NCBI GenBank assembly: GCA_023411225.1
Contig: JAEYPA010000169.1
Coordinates: 1-63,172 of the forward strand
Length of the DNA stretch: 63,172 nucleotides
Direction of reading: 5' to 3'
Source of the DNA: Bacillota bacterium
GTDB taxonomy: Bacteria; Bacillota; Clostridia; Lachnospirales; Lachnospiraceae
A program made the translations under genes and the position numbers. The notes beneath the pieces are model-generated. The model made no database searches and was not told where the DNA came from. It was given only the letters and a program-made list of their open reading frames with translations. This document shows positions 8,345 through 17,409 of this stretch, in pieces (position 1 is the stretch's first letter; each line of letters starts with the position of its first letter).

Positions 8345-9199
8345 ATGAAATCAATAAAAGATTGTTATACATTGGTAAATGGAGTAAATATTCCTTGCCT
8401 ATTCTATGGAACTTATAAGGCAGCAGTTGGGGATAATGCAGAAATTATCAAGATGGCAATTGATACAGGATACCGTGCTTTTGATACTGCTTCCTTCTAT
8501 GGAACGGAAACTTATCTTGCTCAAGCTATTAAACAAAGTGGATTGGAAAGAGAAGAATTTTTCATTACCTCAAAGGCTTGGAAGACCGAAATGGGATATG
8601 ATAATACAAAAGAGGCATTTGCCCGTACACTACATAATCTGCAGACGGATTACCTGGATCTATATTTAATACATTGGCCAATCCCTGAGGTGGGATATGA
8701 GAAATGGCAAGAGCTTGATCTTGAAACATGGAGGGCTATGGAAGAACTATACTTGGAAGGGAAAATAAAGGCGATTGGTTTAAGCAATTTCCTTCCTCAT
8801 CATATAGAACCGTTATTAAAGAATGCAAAGATTATGCCAATGGTCAACCAATTGGAGATTCATCCGGGATATCCTCAAGAAGCAGCTGTAGCTTATTGCC
8901 AGAAACATCGCATACAGGTTCAGGCATGGAGCCCTATCGGAAGGGGTAGGATGTTTCGGGATGAACTTATCATAAATTTGTCTAAAAAGTATCAAGTTTC
9001 GCCAGGCCAGCTATGCCTTCGTTATGAATTACAAAAAGGTATTATTCCTCTGCCTAAGTCATCTTCCCTAGAGAGAATGAAGGAGAACCAGGAAATCTTT
9101 TCTTTTATAATATCAGACGAAGATATGTATCGTATAGATACCATGCCTCAAAAAGGATGGTCAGGGGAACATCCGGACAGAAAAAGAGAAGAAATTTAA
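8345..9199 (+). CDS. Aldo/keto reductase
   Basis: A 284-residue NAD(P)H-dependent TIM-barrel oxidoreductase. The catalytic tetrad is visible: Asp and Tyr in FDTASFYGTE, Lys in ITSKAW, and His in YLIHWP. QAWSPIGRG and IPLPKSS are the cofactor-binding signatures. It reduces aldehydes or ketones in the cytoplasm; the physiological substrate is not predictable. Length is typical of the AKR5-like bacterial group. The start follows GAAAGGTGG and its own promoter lies directly upstream, so it is probably monocistronic or leads into the small hypothetical gene at 9280. Confidence 0.9.
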   Translation: MKSIKDCYTLVNGVNIPCLFYGTYKAAVGDNAEIIKMAIDTGYRAFDTASFYGTETYLAQAIKQSGLEREEFFITSKAWKTEMGYDNTKEAFARTLHNLQTDYLDLYLIHWPIPEVGYEKWQELDLETWRAMEELYLEGKIKAIGLSNFLPHHIEPLLKNAKIMPMVNQLEIHPGYPQEAAVAYCQKHRIQVQAWSPIGRGRMFRDELIINLSKKYQVSPGQLCLRYELQKGIIPLPKSSSLERMKENQEIFSFIISDEDMYRIDTMPQKGWSGEHPDRKREEI

Positions 9200-9279
9200 T
9201 GAGTACATTTTAAAAAGGTGGTAAATACTAGTTGTGTATAGACGTAATTATTTAGTTGAAAAACAGGAAGGAAGAAATA

Positions 9280-9882
9280 ATGAGCGCTTTTTTGGGTCCA
9301 ATACACACTTGGTTATATAATAAAATACAGTTTCAGGACCAATTAACCACTGCAATACTAGAAGGAGCTGAAAATCGAGGTTACTGCCCAGAACTTAGCA
9401 AAGAGGTAGACAAACTTTATGGAAGATTGCCAGAAGGTAACTTGGAGGATATTATTGATGAATCCAATATACATGGCTGGTTACAGACACAGGTAACTCT
9501 AGTAGAAAATAGATTAGCTTATATAGTAACAGCTCTTCTTAAAGAAGATAATGAACGGCTGAACTTTATTATGAGTATTGCTTATGATTTTGGAAAAGCC
9601 CATGGAATGGAAAACGGAGCCACAGCAAGAAAAGCATATGAATTACTGGAAAATCGGCTCCTTAACGGCATGCCATGTGACCATGTGAACATAATAACGG
9701 AAGAATCTGAGGAGAAAATTTGCTGGGAGCAAACAGTGGATATTCATGAACCATACTGGACGCAGGCGGAAGGCAAGATAAAGTATTATTATGATATCCG
9801 AGAAGCTCTTATAAAAGGTATGATGGCAGGTTCTAAGATTACTTTTTCTAGAATTAGTGATCAAAAATATGTATTATGTTAA
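9280..9882 (+). CDS. Conserved hypothetical protein (N-terminus MSAFLGPIHTWLY)
   Basis: A 200-residue soluble protein that I cannot place in a named family, although proteins opening with an FLGPIHxWLYNKI motif occur in other Clostridia. It is largely helical in appearance, has no signal peptide or membrane segment, and contains a Cys/His pair in NGMPCDHVN. ATG 9280 is chosen because AGGAAGG lies just before it; the in-frame codon at 9256 has no ribosome site. It stands alone between the aldo/keto reductase and a nitroreductase; function unknown. Confidence 0.75.
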   Translation: MSAFLGPIHTWLYNKIQFQDQLTTAILEGAENRGYCPELSKEVDKLYGRLPEGNLEDIIDESNIHGWLQTQVTLVENRLAYIVTALLKEDNERLNFIMSIAYDFGKAHGMENGATARKAYELLENRLLNGMPCDHVNIITEESEEKICWEQTVDIHEPYWTQAEGKIKYYYDIREALIKGMMAGSKITFSRISDQKYVLC

Positions 9883-9889
9883 TGAAAAG

Positions 9890-9924
9890 CAGGGTTGTCG
9901 CTTATATGTGAGAACCCTGTTATT
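9890..9924 (+). terminator. Probable terminator
   Basis: CAGGGTT at 9890-9896 pairs with AACCCTG at 9913-9919, followed by TTATT. The loop is long (16 nt) and the T-run short, so it is a weak candidate. Confidence 0.45.
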
Positions 9925-9948
9925 AAATTACTTTAGGAGGAATGAACA

Positions 9949-10473
9949 ATGAATGAAATAATTCAAAACATGACGGAAAGAAGAAGCTGTAGAGTATACA
10001 AAGAGGAGCAGATAAAAGAAGAGGAACTAACAGATATTCTTACAGCCGGGAAATGGGCACCTAGTGGAAAAGGGGCGCAAAGCCCTATGTTTGTTGTTGT
10101 ACAAGATAACGAGCTTATTAAAAAATTAGCTAAAATGAATGCTTTGGTTATGGGTAAAGACATAGATCCGTTTTACGGTGCACCTACGCTTATCATAGTA
10201 TTTGCGGATAGTACACGTAATACCTACGTGGAAGATGGTTCGTTGGCTATGGGTAATATGATGAATGCTGCGCACTCCTTAGGGATAGGTTCTTGTTGGA
10301 TACATAGAGCAAAGGAAGTATTTGAGACAGAAGAAGGCAGAGAACTAATGAAGGAATGGAAGGTTCCAAACACCTATGTTGGTATAGCTAACTGCATCTT
10401 AGGGTATCCAAATTATGAACTTCCAGAAGGTAAGCCAAGAAAAGACAATTATGTAATATATGTGAGGAACTGA
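9949..10473 (+). CDS. Nitroreductase-family FMN protein
   Basis: A 174-residue member of the nitroreductase fold, which reduces nitro groups, quinones or flavins with NAD(P)H through FMN. The FMN-phosphate motif TERRSCRVYK is at the N-terminus, followed by WAPSGKGAQSP and the later GIGSCWIHRA loop. The short length is typical of the compact clostridial type. The start follows TAGGAGG. It stands between two terminator structures, so it is probably its own unit. Substrate unknown. Confidence 0.88.
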   Translation: MNEIIQNMTERRSCRVYKEEQIKEEELTDILTAGKWAPSGKGAQSPMFVVVQDNELIKKLAKMNALVMGKDIDPFYGAPTLIIVFADSTRNTYVEDGSLAMGNMMNAAHSLGIGSCWIHRAKEVFETEEGRELMKEWKVPNTYVGIANCILGYPNYELPEGKPRKDNYVIYVRN

Positions 10474-10484
10474 GCACTTCACTG

Positions 10485-10551
10485 TAATAAGAAAAAGGAT
10501 GAAAATTCGGCATTGAAAGCCATAGCCGATTTTCATCCTTTTTCCTATTAC
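10485..10551. terminator. Bidirectional terminator between convergent genes
   Basis: A long stem: GTAATAAGAAAAAGGATG on the left pairs with CATCCTTTTTCCTATTAC on the right with small mismatches, extended inward by CGGC/GCCG. A-rich and T-rich flanks serve the nitroreductase gene on the plus strand and the cupin gene on the minus strand. Confidence 0.85.
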
Positions 10552-10554
10552 AAT

Positions 10555-10887
10555 CTAAAATACCACTACCAGCAACATTTTGAAGTTCTCCTTGCCATAT
10601 ACAGCATGAGGATGCTTTGCTGGCATTACAATGGTATCTCCTTCTTTTAATTCATAGTCTTCTCCATCAATGGTTATTCTTCCAATACCATCTAAACAAG
10701 TAACCATTGCATCTCCACCGGATTCGTGAGTGCTGATTTCTTCTCCTTTGGAAAAGGCAAACAATGTAATACTTACAGCAGTATTTTGAGCTAAGGTCTT
10801 ACTAACAACCTGTCCATCCTGATAAGTTACCTGATCTTTTAAAGTCAATATCTCAGACTTATTAATATTCTTCATTATTGTTGGCAT
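10555..10887 (-). CDS. Small cupin-domain protein
   Basis: A 110-residue single-domain cupin. The core motif reads THESGGDAMVTCLDG followed later by EGDTIVMPAKHPHAV, giving the usual metal-binding histidines though the first motif keeps only one. Such small cupins act in sugar or small-molecule binding, or stress responses; the exact role is open. AAGGAGA precedes the ATG on the minus strand. It is transcribed toward the nitroreductase gene and shares the terminator with it. A TTGACA lies upstream at 10935-10940 (minus strand), but its -10 partner is unclear. Confidence 0.8.
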   Translation of the reverse strand: MPTIMKNINKSEILTLKDQVTYQDGQVVSKTLAQNTAVSITLFAFSKGEEISTHESGGDAMVTCLDGIGRITIDGEDYELKEGDTIVMPAKHPHAVYGKENFKMLLVVVF

Positions 10888-11040
10888 AACATATCTCCTT
10901 TTCTCTAATTTAATATAGCTATCATACCATAAATTATGTCAAAAAAGTAGGAAATTATCCGACGAAATAATGACAATTAGGTATTAGTAATAAATAATCC
11001 TACACATAATAAGAAAACTAGCTAGCTCGAAAGGAATATT

Positions 11041-11646
11041 ATGAGACAGAGTATCTATAACCTTATGAAGAGAATGGATTTAAGAGATATTAATACACAG
11101 CTTGTACTTCAGTGCGCACCTGTAATTACAGGTCTTAAGGTAGCTAATCTATTAATTTTGCAAAATAATAAAGTAGAATATTTAAAGAAGATTATTGGAG
11201 AAACTAAGCTTTTTTGCTTTGTGTTATTGCAATCGGAATGCAAAACTATTATTCTTTTGTATAATAAAAACCTGCTACAGTCATATTTATCACAAAAGCA
11301 AGTAAGGGCTTTTCTTGAAAGAAAGGGATATGAACAACTGAATTTGAATGACATTCTAAGTCAGTTGCAATTTCGGTATGAAGCATACAAGACAGGCTTT
11401 AAGGAATTCCCACATGAAATGGGCTTGATACTAGGGTATCCCCTAGAAGATGTGGAAGGATTTATTAAGAATCAAGGACAAAATTCACTATATACCGGAT
11501 ACTGGAAGGTGTATGAACATTTGCCTGAGAAGATACACTTGTTCTCTGAGTTTGAACTGGCCAAAGAAACAATGCTTAGGCAGGTATTAAATGGTGTTAA
11601 TATTATAGCAATCATTAATTGTAATTTTGTTGACCAAATAATATAA
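11041..11646 (+). CDS. DUF3793-family protein
   Basis: A 201-residue protein matching the clostridial DUF3793 family by its LVLQCAPVITGLKVANLL opening and the signature FPHEMGLILGYPLEDVEGF followed by YTGYWKVY. The function is not established; family members often sit beside iron or metal-related and flavodoxin genes. Here the next gene is a ZIP metal transporter 59 nt downstream on the same strand, which agrees with that pattern. No membrane segment or signal peptide is present. The assignment rests on motif recognition. Confidence 0.8.
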   Translation: MRQSIYNLMKRMDLRDINTQLVLQCAPVITGLKVANLLILQNNKVEYLKKIIGETKLFCFVLLQSECKTIILLYNKNLLQSYLSQKQVRAFLERKGYEQLNLNDILSQLQFRYEAYKTGFKEFPHEMGLILGYPLEDVEGFIKNQGQNSLYTGYWKVYEHLPEKIHLFSEFELAKETMLRQVLNGVNIIAIINCNFVDQII

Positions 11647-11704
11647 TTGGTATATACTGTGTATATAAGTTAGACATTACTAACCTGAATAGGAGTGAAT
11701 AAGA

Positions 11705-12487
11705 TTGTTATTTGAAGTATCAGAGGGTATTTTAATACCATTTGTCGGAACGACACTTGGTGCTGCTTGTGTATTCTTTGTCAAAGGAAACGTACCGGAT
11801 AAGCTACAACGAGCCTTGACTGGATTTGCTGCAGGTGTCATGGTAGCAGCCTCCATTTGGAGCTTGTTATTACCAGCTTTAGACCAGGCAGCTTCTAAAG
11901 GTAAGCTGGCATTTGTACCAGCAGTAGTAGGCTTTTGGCTGGGCATCTTATTTCTTTTGTTGTTGGATCATATTATTCCTCATTTACACAGTAAAAGTCA
12001 AGAAGCTGAAGGAATGAAAAGCAATTTAAGCAAACGAACTATGCTGGTACTTGCGGTTGCGTTACATAACATACCGGAAGGAATGGCTGTTGGTGTTGTA
12101 TATGCTGGCAGCATAGCAGGAGAGACTAATATTTCACTTATGGGAGCCCTTGTATTGGCCATTGGTATTGCAATTCAAAACTTCCCTGAGGGTGCCATCA
12201 TTTCTATGCCACTATATGCGGGAGGAACTTCTAAGAAAAAGGCCTTTGGACTTGGGGTATTGTCCGGAGTAGTTGAACCATTGGGAGCATTATTTACTAT
12301 AGTAGCAGCTGGAATTATAGTGCCTGCTTTACCATATTTATTGAGTTTTGCAGCAGGTGCAATGATTTATGTAGTCATCGAAGAATTGATTCCGGAAATG
12401 TCTGCAGGTAAGCACTCTAACATTGGAACAATTTGTTTTGCTACAGGATTTACCCTAATGATGATTTTGGATATCACACTTGGATAG
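11705..12487 (+). CDS. ZIP-family metal transporter (GufA/ZupT-like)
   Basis: A 260-residue integral membrane protein with about eight hydrophobic segments. The ZIP metal-binding motif HNIPEGMAVGV lies in TM4, with QNFPEGAIIS in TM5, where the usual second histidine is replaced by Gln as in the GufA subgroup; VIEELIPE lies near the C-terminus. It moves divalent cations such as zinc into the cytoplasm or balances them. The start is TTG at 11705 after AGGAG; no ATG fits. It probably forms a unit with the DUF3793 gene. Confidence 0.88.
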   Translation: MLFEVSEGILIPFVGTTLGAACVFFVKGNVPDKLQRALTGFAAGVMVAASIWSLLLPALDQAASKGKLAFVPAVVGFWLGILFLLLLDHIIPHLHSKSQEAEGMKSNLSKRTMLVLAVALHNIPEGMAVGVVYAGSIAGETNISLMGALVLAIGIAIQNFPEGAIISMPLYAGGTSKKKAFGLGVLSGVVEPLGALFTIVAAGIIVPALPYLLSFAAGAMIYVVIEELIPEMSAGKHSNIGTICFATGFTLMMILDITLG

Positions 12488-12654
12488 ACACATTATTACA
12501 TAGGTTGACATGATTTTATACTAAAATTCATCTAGTAAATTAGTACTAGTAATTTGTCTAAAAAATGTTTAAAATAGAATTATAGAATGTAATAGGAGTG
12601 CCGACATATAATAAGTGTTTTATCCATAGATTGTTCATACTGGGGGTGAGAGAA

Positions 12655-14619
12655 TTGTCCACTAGAAAACGAATCGGGGTTTTGGTTTCCAATGCAACGA
12701 ATCGAAATAACGTTTTGTTAGTAAAGGGAATAATAAAAAAAGCCTATTCCTATAACTTAGATGTATGTGTGTTTGCTACCTTTATTAGGCAGACAGAAAA
12801 CACTGGTTATTTGGAAGGTGAAATGAATATCTTTAACCTACCTAATTTTGATTCTTTAGATGGTCTTATAGTGTTGGGTGATTCTATACAGGTACCGGCT
12901 TTGGAAGAAGAATTAGAAGAAAGACTGCTAACCCAGTGCTCTTGCCCTATCGTTGTGTTGGATAAGGAATCCCGATATTTTCCATATCTGGCTGTGAATG
13001 ATATGGTAACCTTTGAACATCTTGTGGATCATCTTATTGAATGCCATGGATTTACAAAGATAAATTGTTTGACTGGTTTTAAAGGTCATATTCATGCGGA
13101 AAATCGTTTGAAAGGTTATTTCCGCAGTTTAGAAAAACATAATATTTCAGTGGAAAAGGACCGGTATTCGTATGGAGATTTCTGGGTGGTTGATGCAGCT
13201 GCTTATGCCCATAAGATCATAAATGGAGAAGTGCCAATGCCGGAAGCTCTTGTTTGTGCAGCGGATTATTCTGCTATGGAGGTTATAAAGGAATTAGTTA
13301 AGGCTGGAATTCATGTTCCGGAGGACATGGCTGTATTAGGTTATGACTCCTATGAAGAAGGAATCGCTTATATACCAAGTATTACCTCTGCAGAAATGCC
13401 ATTTGATACCCATGGTAGTAATGCTGTAATCATGATACATAATATGATGGAAGGATCTAATGAACCTATTGATACAAAGACTGGTGGAAATCTTTGTATT
13501 GCTCAAAGCTGTGGATGTGATATCGATTTACACTATCAGAAGCGGTTGAAGAATCTAGACAAGGATAATGATTATTTGCAGGATTTTTTTACTAGAAGTA
13601 GTTTTATGAAAGAAAATCTCACCTCTGCTACTACCATTGAGGAGTGTATGAAGGAGGTAGCACATAATACATATCAACTTAGTAAATACCAGGAATTCTA
13701 TGTATGTCTCTGCGAGGACTGGGATGAAGTGAATGAGATACTTCCTGAAGAGTGGGGGAATGTTTCCCAGAACAATAAGTATCGAACACTAGGATATACA
13801 GACCATATGAGTATGTATGTAAGTGATGTCCATGGAGAGATAAGCTTTGACAGGACAAAGTTTTCTGTAAAAGAGATGCTACCGGCTTTGAATAAGGAAA
13901 GAGAGTATCCTACCACTTATTACTTTACTCCGATTCATTTTATTGATCGTTGTTTTGGATACATGGTTATTAATTTTGGTAAGGAAATTGCTATGTTTGA
14001 ACCACAGTATCGAAGCTGGTCAAGGAATATAAACAATGCTATTGAGATTGTCCGTTCTCACAATGAGATGGTTTACTATAATAAGAAGCTTAATAATCTT
14101 GCAGTTAGGGATGAATTAACCGGTGTGAATAACCGACTTGGATTCAATATTGTAGCCAAGGAAATGATCCGAGAATGTTTAGCCAGTGGATTACAGTTTA
14201 TGATGGTGCTTGGGGATATGGATAACCTGAAAGGGATCAATGACATCTATGGACACCTACAAGGGGATAGTGCGATAAGAGCAGTTGCCAATGCTTTTGC
14301 TTATGCAAAAGGTAAGGATGGCTATGTAGCCAGATTAGGTGGAGATGAGTTTGTCCTTATTATGAAGGGTAAATTCGATGATTCATATGCTGGTAGTGTT
14401 GTGACAAACATCTGCAAGTTTCTACATCAGTATAATGCAACCAGTGGTAAACCCTATAATATACACGTTAGCGTAGGTTTCTATTATGACTTTATTAGCG
14501 AGATGGAAACAAAGGAGAATGATATTCTGGATAAATATCTGTATGTTGCAGATCAATTTATGTATCAGGTCAAACAGGCAAAGAAAAATTCTAAAGAGGG
14601 CTGTTATTATTGCAAATAA
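12655..14619 (+). CDS. Cytoplasmic diguanylate cyclase with LacI-like ligand-binding domain
   Basis: A 654-residue protein without membrane segments. Residues 1 to about 270 form a periplasmic-binding-protein-like domain of LacI type (RIGVLVSNAT, DGLIVLGDS, VLGYDSYEEG), lacking a helix-turn-helix. A middle part (about 290-470) ends in a GAF-like fold and a helical linker. The C-terminal 170 residues are a GGDEF domain with RDELTGVNNR, GDMDNLKGIND and an intact GGDEF motif. It should make cyclic-di-GMP in response to a cytoplasmic ligand, perhaps a sugar. TTG 12655 follows GGGGGTGAG; the GTG at 12598 has its AGGAG overlapping the codon. No EAL domain is nearby. Confidence 0.85.
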   Translation: MSTRKRIGVLVSNATNRNNVLLVKGIIKKAYSYNLDVCVFATFIRQTENTGYLEGEMNIFNLPNFDSLDGLIVLGDSIQVPALEEELEERLLTQCSCPIVVLDKESRYFPYLAVNDMVTFEHLVDHLIECHGFTKINCLTGFKGHIHAENRLKGYFRSLEKHNISVEKDRYSYGDFWVVDAAAYAHKIINGEVPMPEALVCAADYSAMEVIKELVKAGIHVPEDMAVLGYDSYEEGIAYIPSITSAEMPFDTHGSNAVIMIHNMMEGSNEPIDTKTGGNLCIAQSCGCDIDLHYQKRLKNLDKDNDYLQDFFTRSSFMKENLTSATTIEECMKEVAHNTYQLSKYQEFYVCLCEDWDEVNEILPEEWGNVSQNNKYRTLGYTDHMSMYVSDVHGEISFDRTKFSVKEMLPALNKEREYPTTYYFTPIHFIDRCFGYMVINFGKEIAMFEPQYRSWSRNINNAIEIVRSHNEMVYYNKKLNNLAVRDELTGVNNRLGFNIVAKEMIRECLASGLQFMMVLGDMDNLKGINDIYGHLQGDSAIRAVANAFAYAKGKDGYVARLGGDEFVLIMKGKFDDSYAGSVVTNICKFLHQYNATSGKPYNIHVSVGFYYDFISEMETKENDILDKYLYVADQFMYQVKQAKKNSKEGCYYCK

Positions 14620-14626
14620 AGCCTCC

Positions 14627-14655
14627 TTGCAAAAGATAAACAGACCTTTTATAAT
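14627..14655 (+). promoter_or_regulatory. Promoter of the TPR lipoprotein-hflX unit
   Basis: TTGCAA at 14627-14632, a 17-nt spacer and TATAAT at 14650-14655. Confidence 0.65.
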
Positions 14656-14737
14656 GGTATATTAGAGGGAAGATAACCTTTCATTATGACTGGAATATCA
14701 TCCACATACCGCAATATAAAAAGTTAGGAGATCAATC

Positions 14738-15910
14738 GTGAAGAAATTAATATACACCATATGTGTAATTACATTACTGTTGGGATTGACTGCCTGTTCC
14801 TCTGGTAAGAGTGCAGGCAGCTATTATGATGATGGAATTGATGCTTTGGAAAATGGCAAGTACGAGGAGGCTTGTAAAAACCTTAAACAGGCTATTTTAT
14901 TAAAGAATGATAAAGCGATTTATTATATTGATTATGGCCAGGCTTTGACAAAGCTAGGCCAATATGAGGAAGCCATTGAACAATATGGGAATGCTATTGT
15001 TAATGTTAATTCTTCTATAACAAATCAGAATAAAAAACGTGCGCTTCGAGGACAAGGTGTAGCCTATTATTATCTTAAAAAGTACGAAGATGCTGTAAAA
15101 GTGTTTCAAGAAGCTTTGAAAATGAATTATGTCAAAGAATTGAATACAGATATAAGGAGTTATCTGGCTCAATGCTTTGTAAAGCAAGAAAAGTATCCCG
15201 AGGCTTTAGAGGTATATAATGCTCTTGTGGACGAGGAAGGTACTGCAACTGTCTATGCCCAGAGGGCTCTTGTAAATAAGGAAGCAGGGAATACTACAGA
15301 AGCCAAGAAAGACTTTGAAAAGGCACTTAGCCTTGATAGCAAGAATTTGACCTTATATCTTTTGAATTATAAGATGCTTATAGATTCTAAGGATGAAGAA
15401 GGGGCAAACGCTATTCTTAAAAAGGCAGCTGCCATAAAGCCGGAAAATAAGCAGCAATCCTATCAGCTTGCAGAAGTCAAGTATTATCAGAAGGACTATG
15501 AAGGAGCCTTAACTATATTAAAGGATATTGCTTCAGAGAGGAAGGAGTCATATCGCCTTATGGGGGATGTGTACTATATGGAAAAGGACTATAAAAAAGC
15601 AATTGATAATTACTTGCTTTTTATAGGAGATAAAGCCCAGACAGTTAGTAGCACCTGCTACTTGAATCTGAGCTCCTGCTATATTGCCTTGAAAGAATAT
15701 GAGCAGGCCCAGTCCTATGTGAAGCTTGGACTTAACGCTGCGGATAAGATAAGTAGTAAAGAGTTACAATATAATGAAATACTTATTTATGAGCAGTTAG
15801 GTGATTTCAATTCTGCTTATGAGAAGGCAAAGGAATATGTAAAAACATATCCAGATGATGAAAATATGAAGAGGGAATATGAATTCCTGTCTACTAGATA
15901 TAAGAAGTAA
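14738..15910 (+). CDS. TPR-repeat lipoprotein
   Basis: A 390-residue predicted lipoprotein: a basic N-terminus, a hydrophobic stretch and lipobox LTAC (Cys20). The rest is a chain of about eight to nine tetratricopeptide repeats, recognisable by recurring A-L-x-Y-x-EA patterns such as GKYEEACKNLKQAI and KKYEDAVKVFQEAL. It is probably an extracytoplasmic protein-binding scaffold; partners are unknown. The start is GTG with TAGGAGA upstream. Eleven nt separate it from hflX, so the two are cotranscribed. Confidence 0.85.
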   Translation: MKKLIYTICVITLLLGLTACSSGKSAGSYYDDGIDALENGKYEEACKNLKQAILLKNDKAIYYIDYGQALTKLGQYEEAIEQYGNAIVNVNSSITNQNKKRALRGQGVAYYYLKKYEDAVKVFQEALKMNYVKELNTDIRSYLAQCFVKQEKYPEALEVYNALVDEEGTATVYAQRALVNKEAGNTTEAKKDFEKALSLDSKNLTLYLLNYKMLIDSKDEEGANAILKKAAAIKPENKQQSYQLAEVKYYQKDYEGALTILKDIASERKESYRLMGDVYYMEKDYKKAIDNYLLFIGDKAQTVSSTCYLNLSSCYIALKEYEQAQSYVKLGLNAADKISSKELQYNEILIYEQLGDFNSAYEKAKEYVKTYPDDENMKREYEFLSTRYKK

Positions 15911-15921
15911 TTGGAGGATTT

Positions 15922-17172
15922 ATGGCAGAATTGTATGAGGTAGGCGACGTTAAGGAGCGAGTGATTCTTGTAGGAGTTTGCGTGAATGATGGAGACGATA
16001 CAGAAGAATCCATTGAGGAACTAGAGGAGCTTGCTAAGACAGCTGGAGCCATTACAGTGGCGAAAGTGATTCAGAACAGGGAAGCCTATCATCCCGGTAC
16101 CTATATAGGGAAGGGAAAGATAGAAGAAATTAAAGAATTGGCAGGGCATCTAGAGGCAACGGGTATTGTTTGTGATGATGAACTTTCTCCTGCTCAGATA
16201 AAAAACCTGGAAGATATGCTACAGCTTAAGGTAATTGACCGAACAGTAATGATACTAGATATCTTTGCAGCAAGAGCCAGCACAAAAGAAGGAAAGATTC
16301 AGGTAGAGTTAGCCCAGCTTAGATATCGCTCTACCAGATTAATAGGGCTTGGCAATAGTCTCTCCAGACTGGGCGGTGGTATTGGAACCAGAGGCCCAGG
16401 TGAGAAAAAGCTCGAAGTAGACAGACGTTTAATTAAAGAGCGTATCTCTATATTAAAGCGAGAATTAGAAGGAGTAAGACAAAATAGAGAGACTTTAAGG
16501 ATGAAAAGGCAGAGAAATGCCGTACCGGTGGTTGCCATTGTAGGATATACCAATGCAGGTAAATCTACTTTGCTGAATACCTTAACGAATGCCAATGTAT
16601 TGGAAGAAGATAAACTGTTTGCCACCTTAGATCCTACTACAAGGAATCTGGAGCTTAAAAGTGGACAACAGATTCTTCTAACAGATACAGTAGGGTTTAT
16701 AAGAAAACTACCACATCATTTAATAGAAGCATTTAAAAGCACCTTGGAAGAAGCCAAATACGCTGATATTATACTTCATGTTGTCGATGCATCTAATCCT
16801 CAAGCAGATATGCAGATGCATATTGTCTATGAGACATTGGAGCAGCTCGGTGTTAAGGATAAACCGGTAATCACCGCATTTAACAAACAAGACCGTTTAG
16901 AACTACCGGTTGTCATGAAGGATTTAAAAGCTGATAAGACAATAAAGATATCGGCAAAACAAGGGAACGGTTTAAATGAACTATTAGACTCTATAGAGAC
17001 AATCCTTAAGGAGCAGAAGGTTCTGATTGAAAAGGTGTTTTCCTACCAGGATGCAGGAATGATTCAGATGATTAGGAAATATGGGCAACTTCTTATGGAA
17101 GAATACCAGGAAAATGGAATATTTGTCAGGGCATATGTGCCGAAGGAAATCTATCACAAAATAATTTTTTAA
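15922..17172 (+). CDS. hflX: GTPase HflX
   Basis: A 416-residue ribosome-associated GTPase. The N-terminal HflX domain ends in the conserved LGGGIGTRGPGEKKLE glycine-rich hinge, followed by a coiled helix and the G domain: G1 GYTNAGKS, G2 threonine in LDPTTR, G3 DTVGFIRKLPHHL, G4 NKQD. HflX binds the 50S subunit and splits stalled ribosomes under stress. Length and motifs are complete. The start follows TTGGAGGA. It is the second gene of the TPR lipoprotein unit. Confidence 0.95.
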   Translation: MAELYEVGDVKERVILVGVCVNDGDDTEESIEELEELAKTAGAITVAKVIQNREAYHPGTYIGKGKIEEIKELAGHLEATGIVCDDELSPAQIKNLEDMLQLKVIDRTVMILDIFAARASTKEGKIQVELAQLRYRSTRLIGLGNSLSRLGGGIGTRGPGEKKLEVDRRLIKERISILKRELEGVRQNRETLRMKRQRNAVPVVAIVGYTNAGKSTLLNTLTNANVLEEDKLFATLDPTTRNLELKSGQQILLTDTVGFIRKLPHHLIEAFKSTLEEAKYADIILHVVDASNPQADMQMHIVYETLEQLGVKDKPVITAFNKQDRLELPVVMKDLKADKTIKISAKQGNGLNELLDSIETILKEQKVLIEKVFSYQDAGMIQMIRKYGQLLMEEYQENGIFVRAYVPKEIYHKIIF

Positions 17173-17260
17173 TTATATATATCTTGCACAAAAAATAGGA
17201 TATTTTTTTGTTAATTATGTTATTGACAAATCCATGAAGCTAATAGAATCAAGGTTTTAC

Positions 17261-17296
17261 AGGTCATACTACATATTGTGGTATGACCTTGTTTTT
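17261..17296 (+). terminator. Intrinsic terminator after hflX
   Basis: AGGTCATAC at 17261-17269 pairs with GTATGACCT at 17281-17289, followed by TGTTTTTG. Confidence 0.85.
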
Positions 17297-17319
17297 GACG
17301 TAGATATTGTAGATATACC

Positions 17320-17348
17320 TTGACTAGCCTTTTTACATTTGCTACAAT
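17320..17348 (+). promoter_or_regulatory. nrdD promoter
   Basis: TTGACT at 17320-17325, a 17-nt spacer and TACAAT at 17343-17348. No NrdR-box pair is visible around it. Confidence 0.7.
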
Positions 17349-17409
17349 TATATTCAAACAACAAAATTAGAACAAATGAGAATAAACAGGTTAGAAGGGA
17401 GCTAGATTC

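Noticed and set aside
17297..17409. NrdR boxes upstream of nrdD
   Set aside because: No paired 16-bp NrdR-like palindromes were seen near the promoter.
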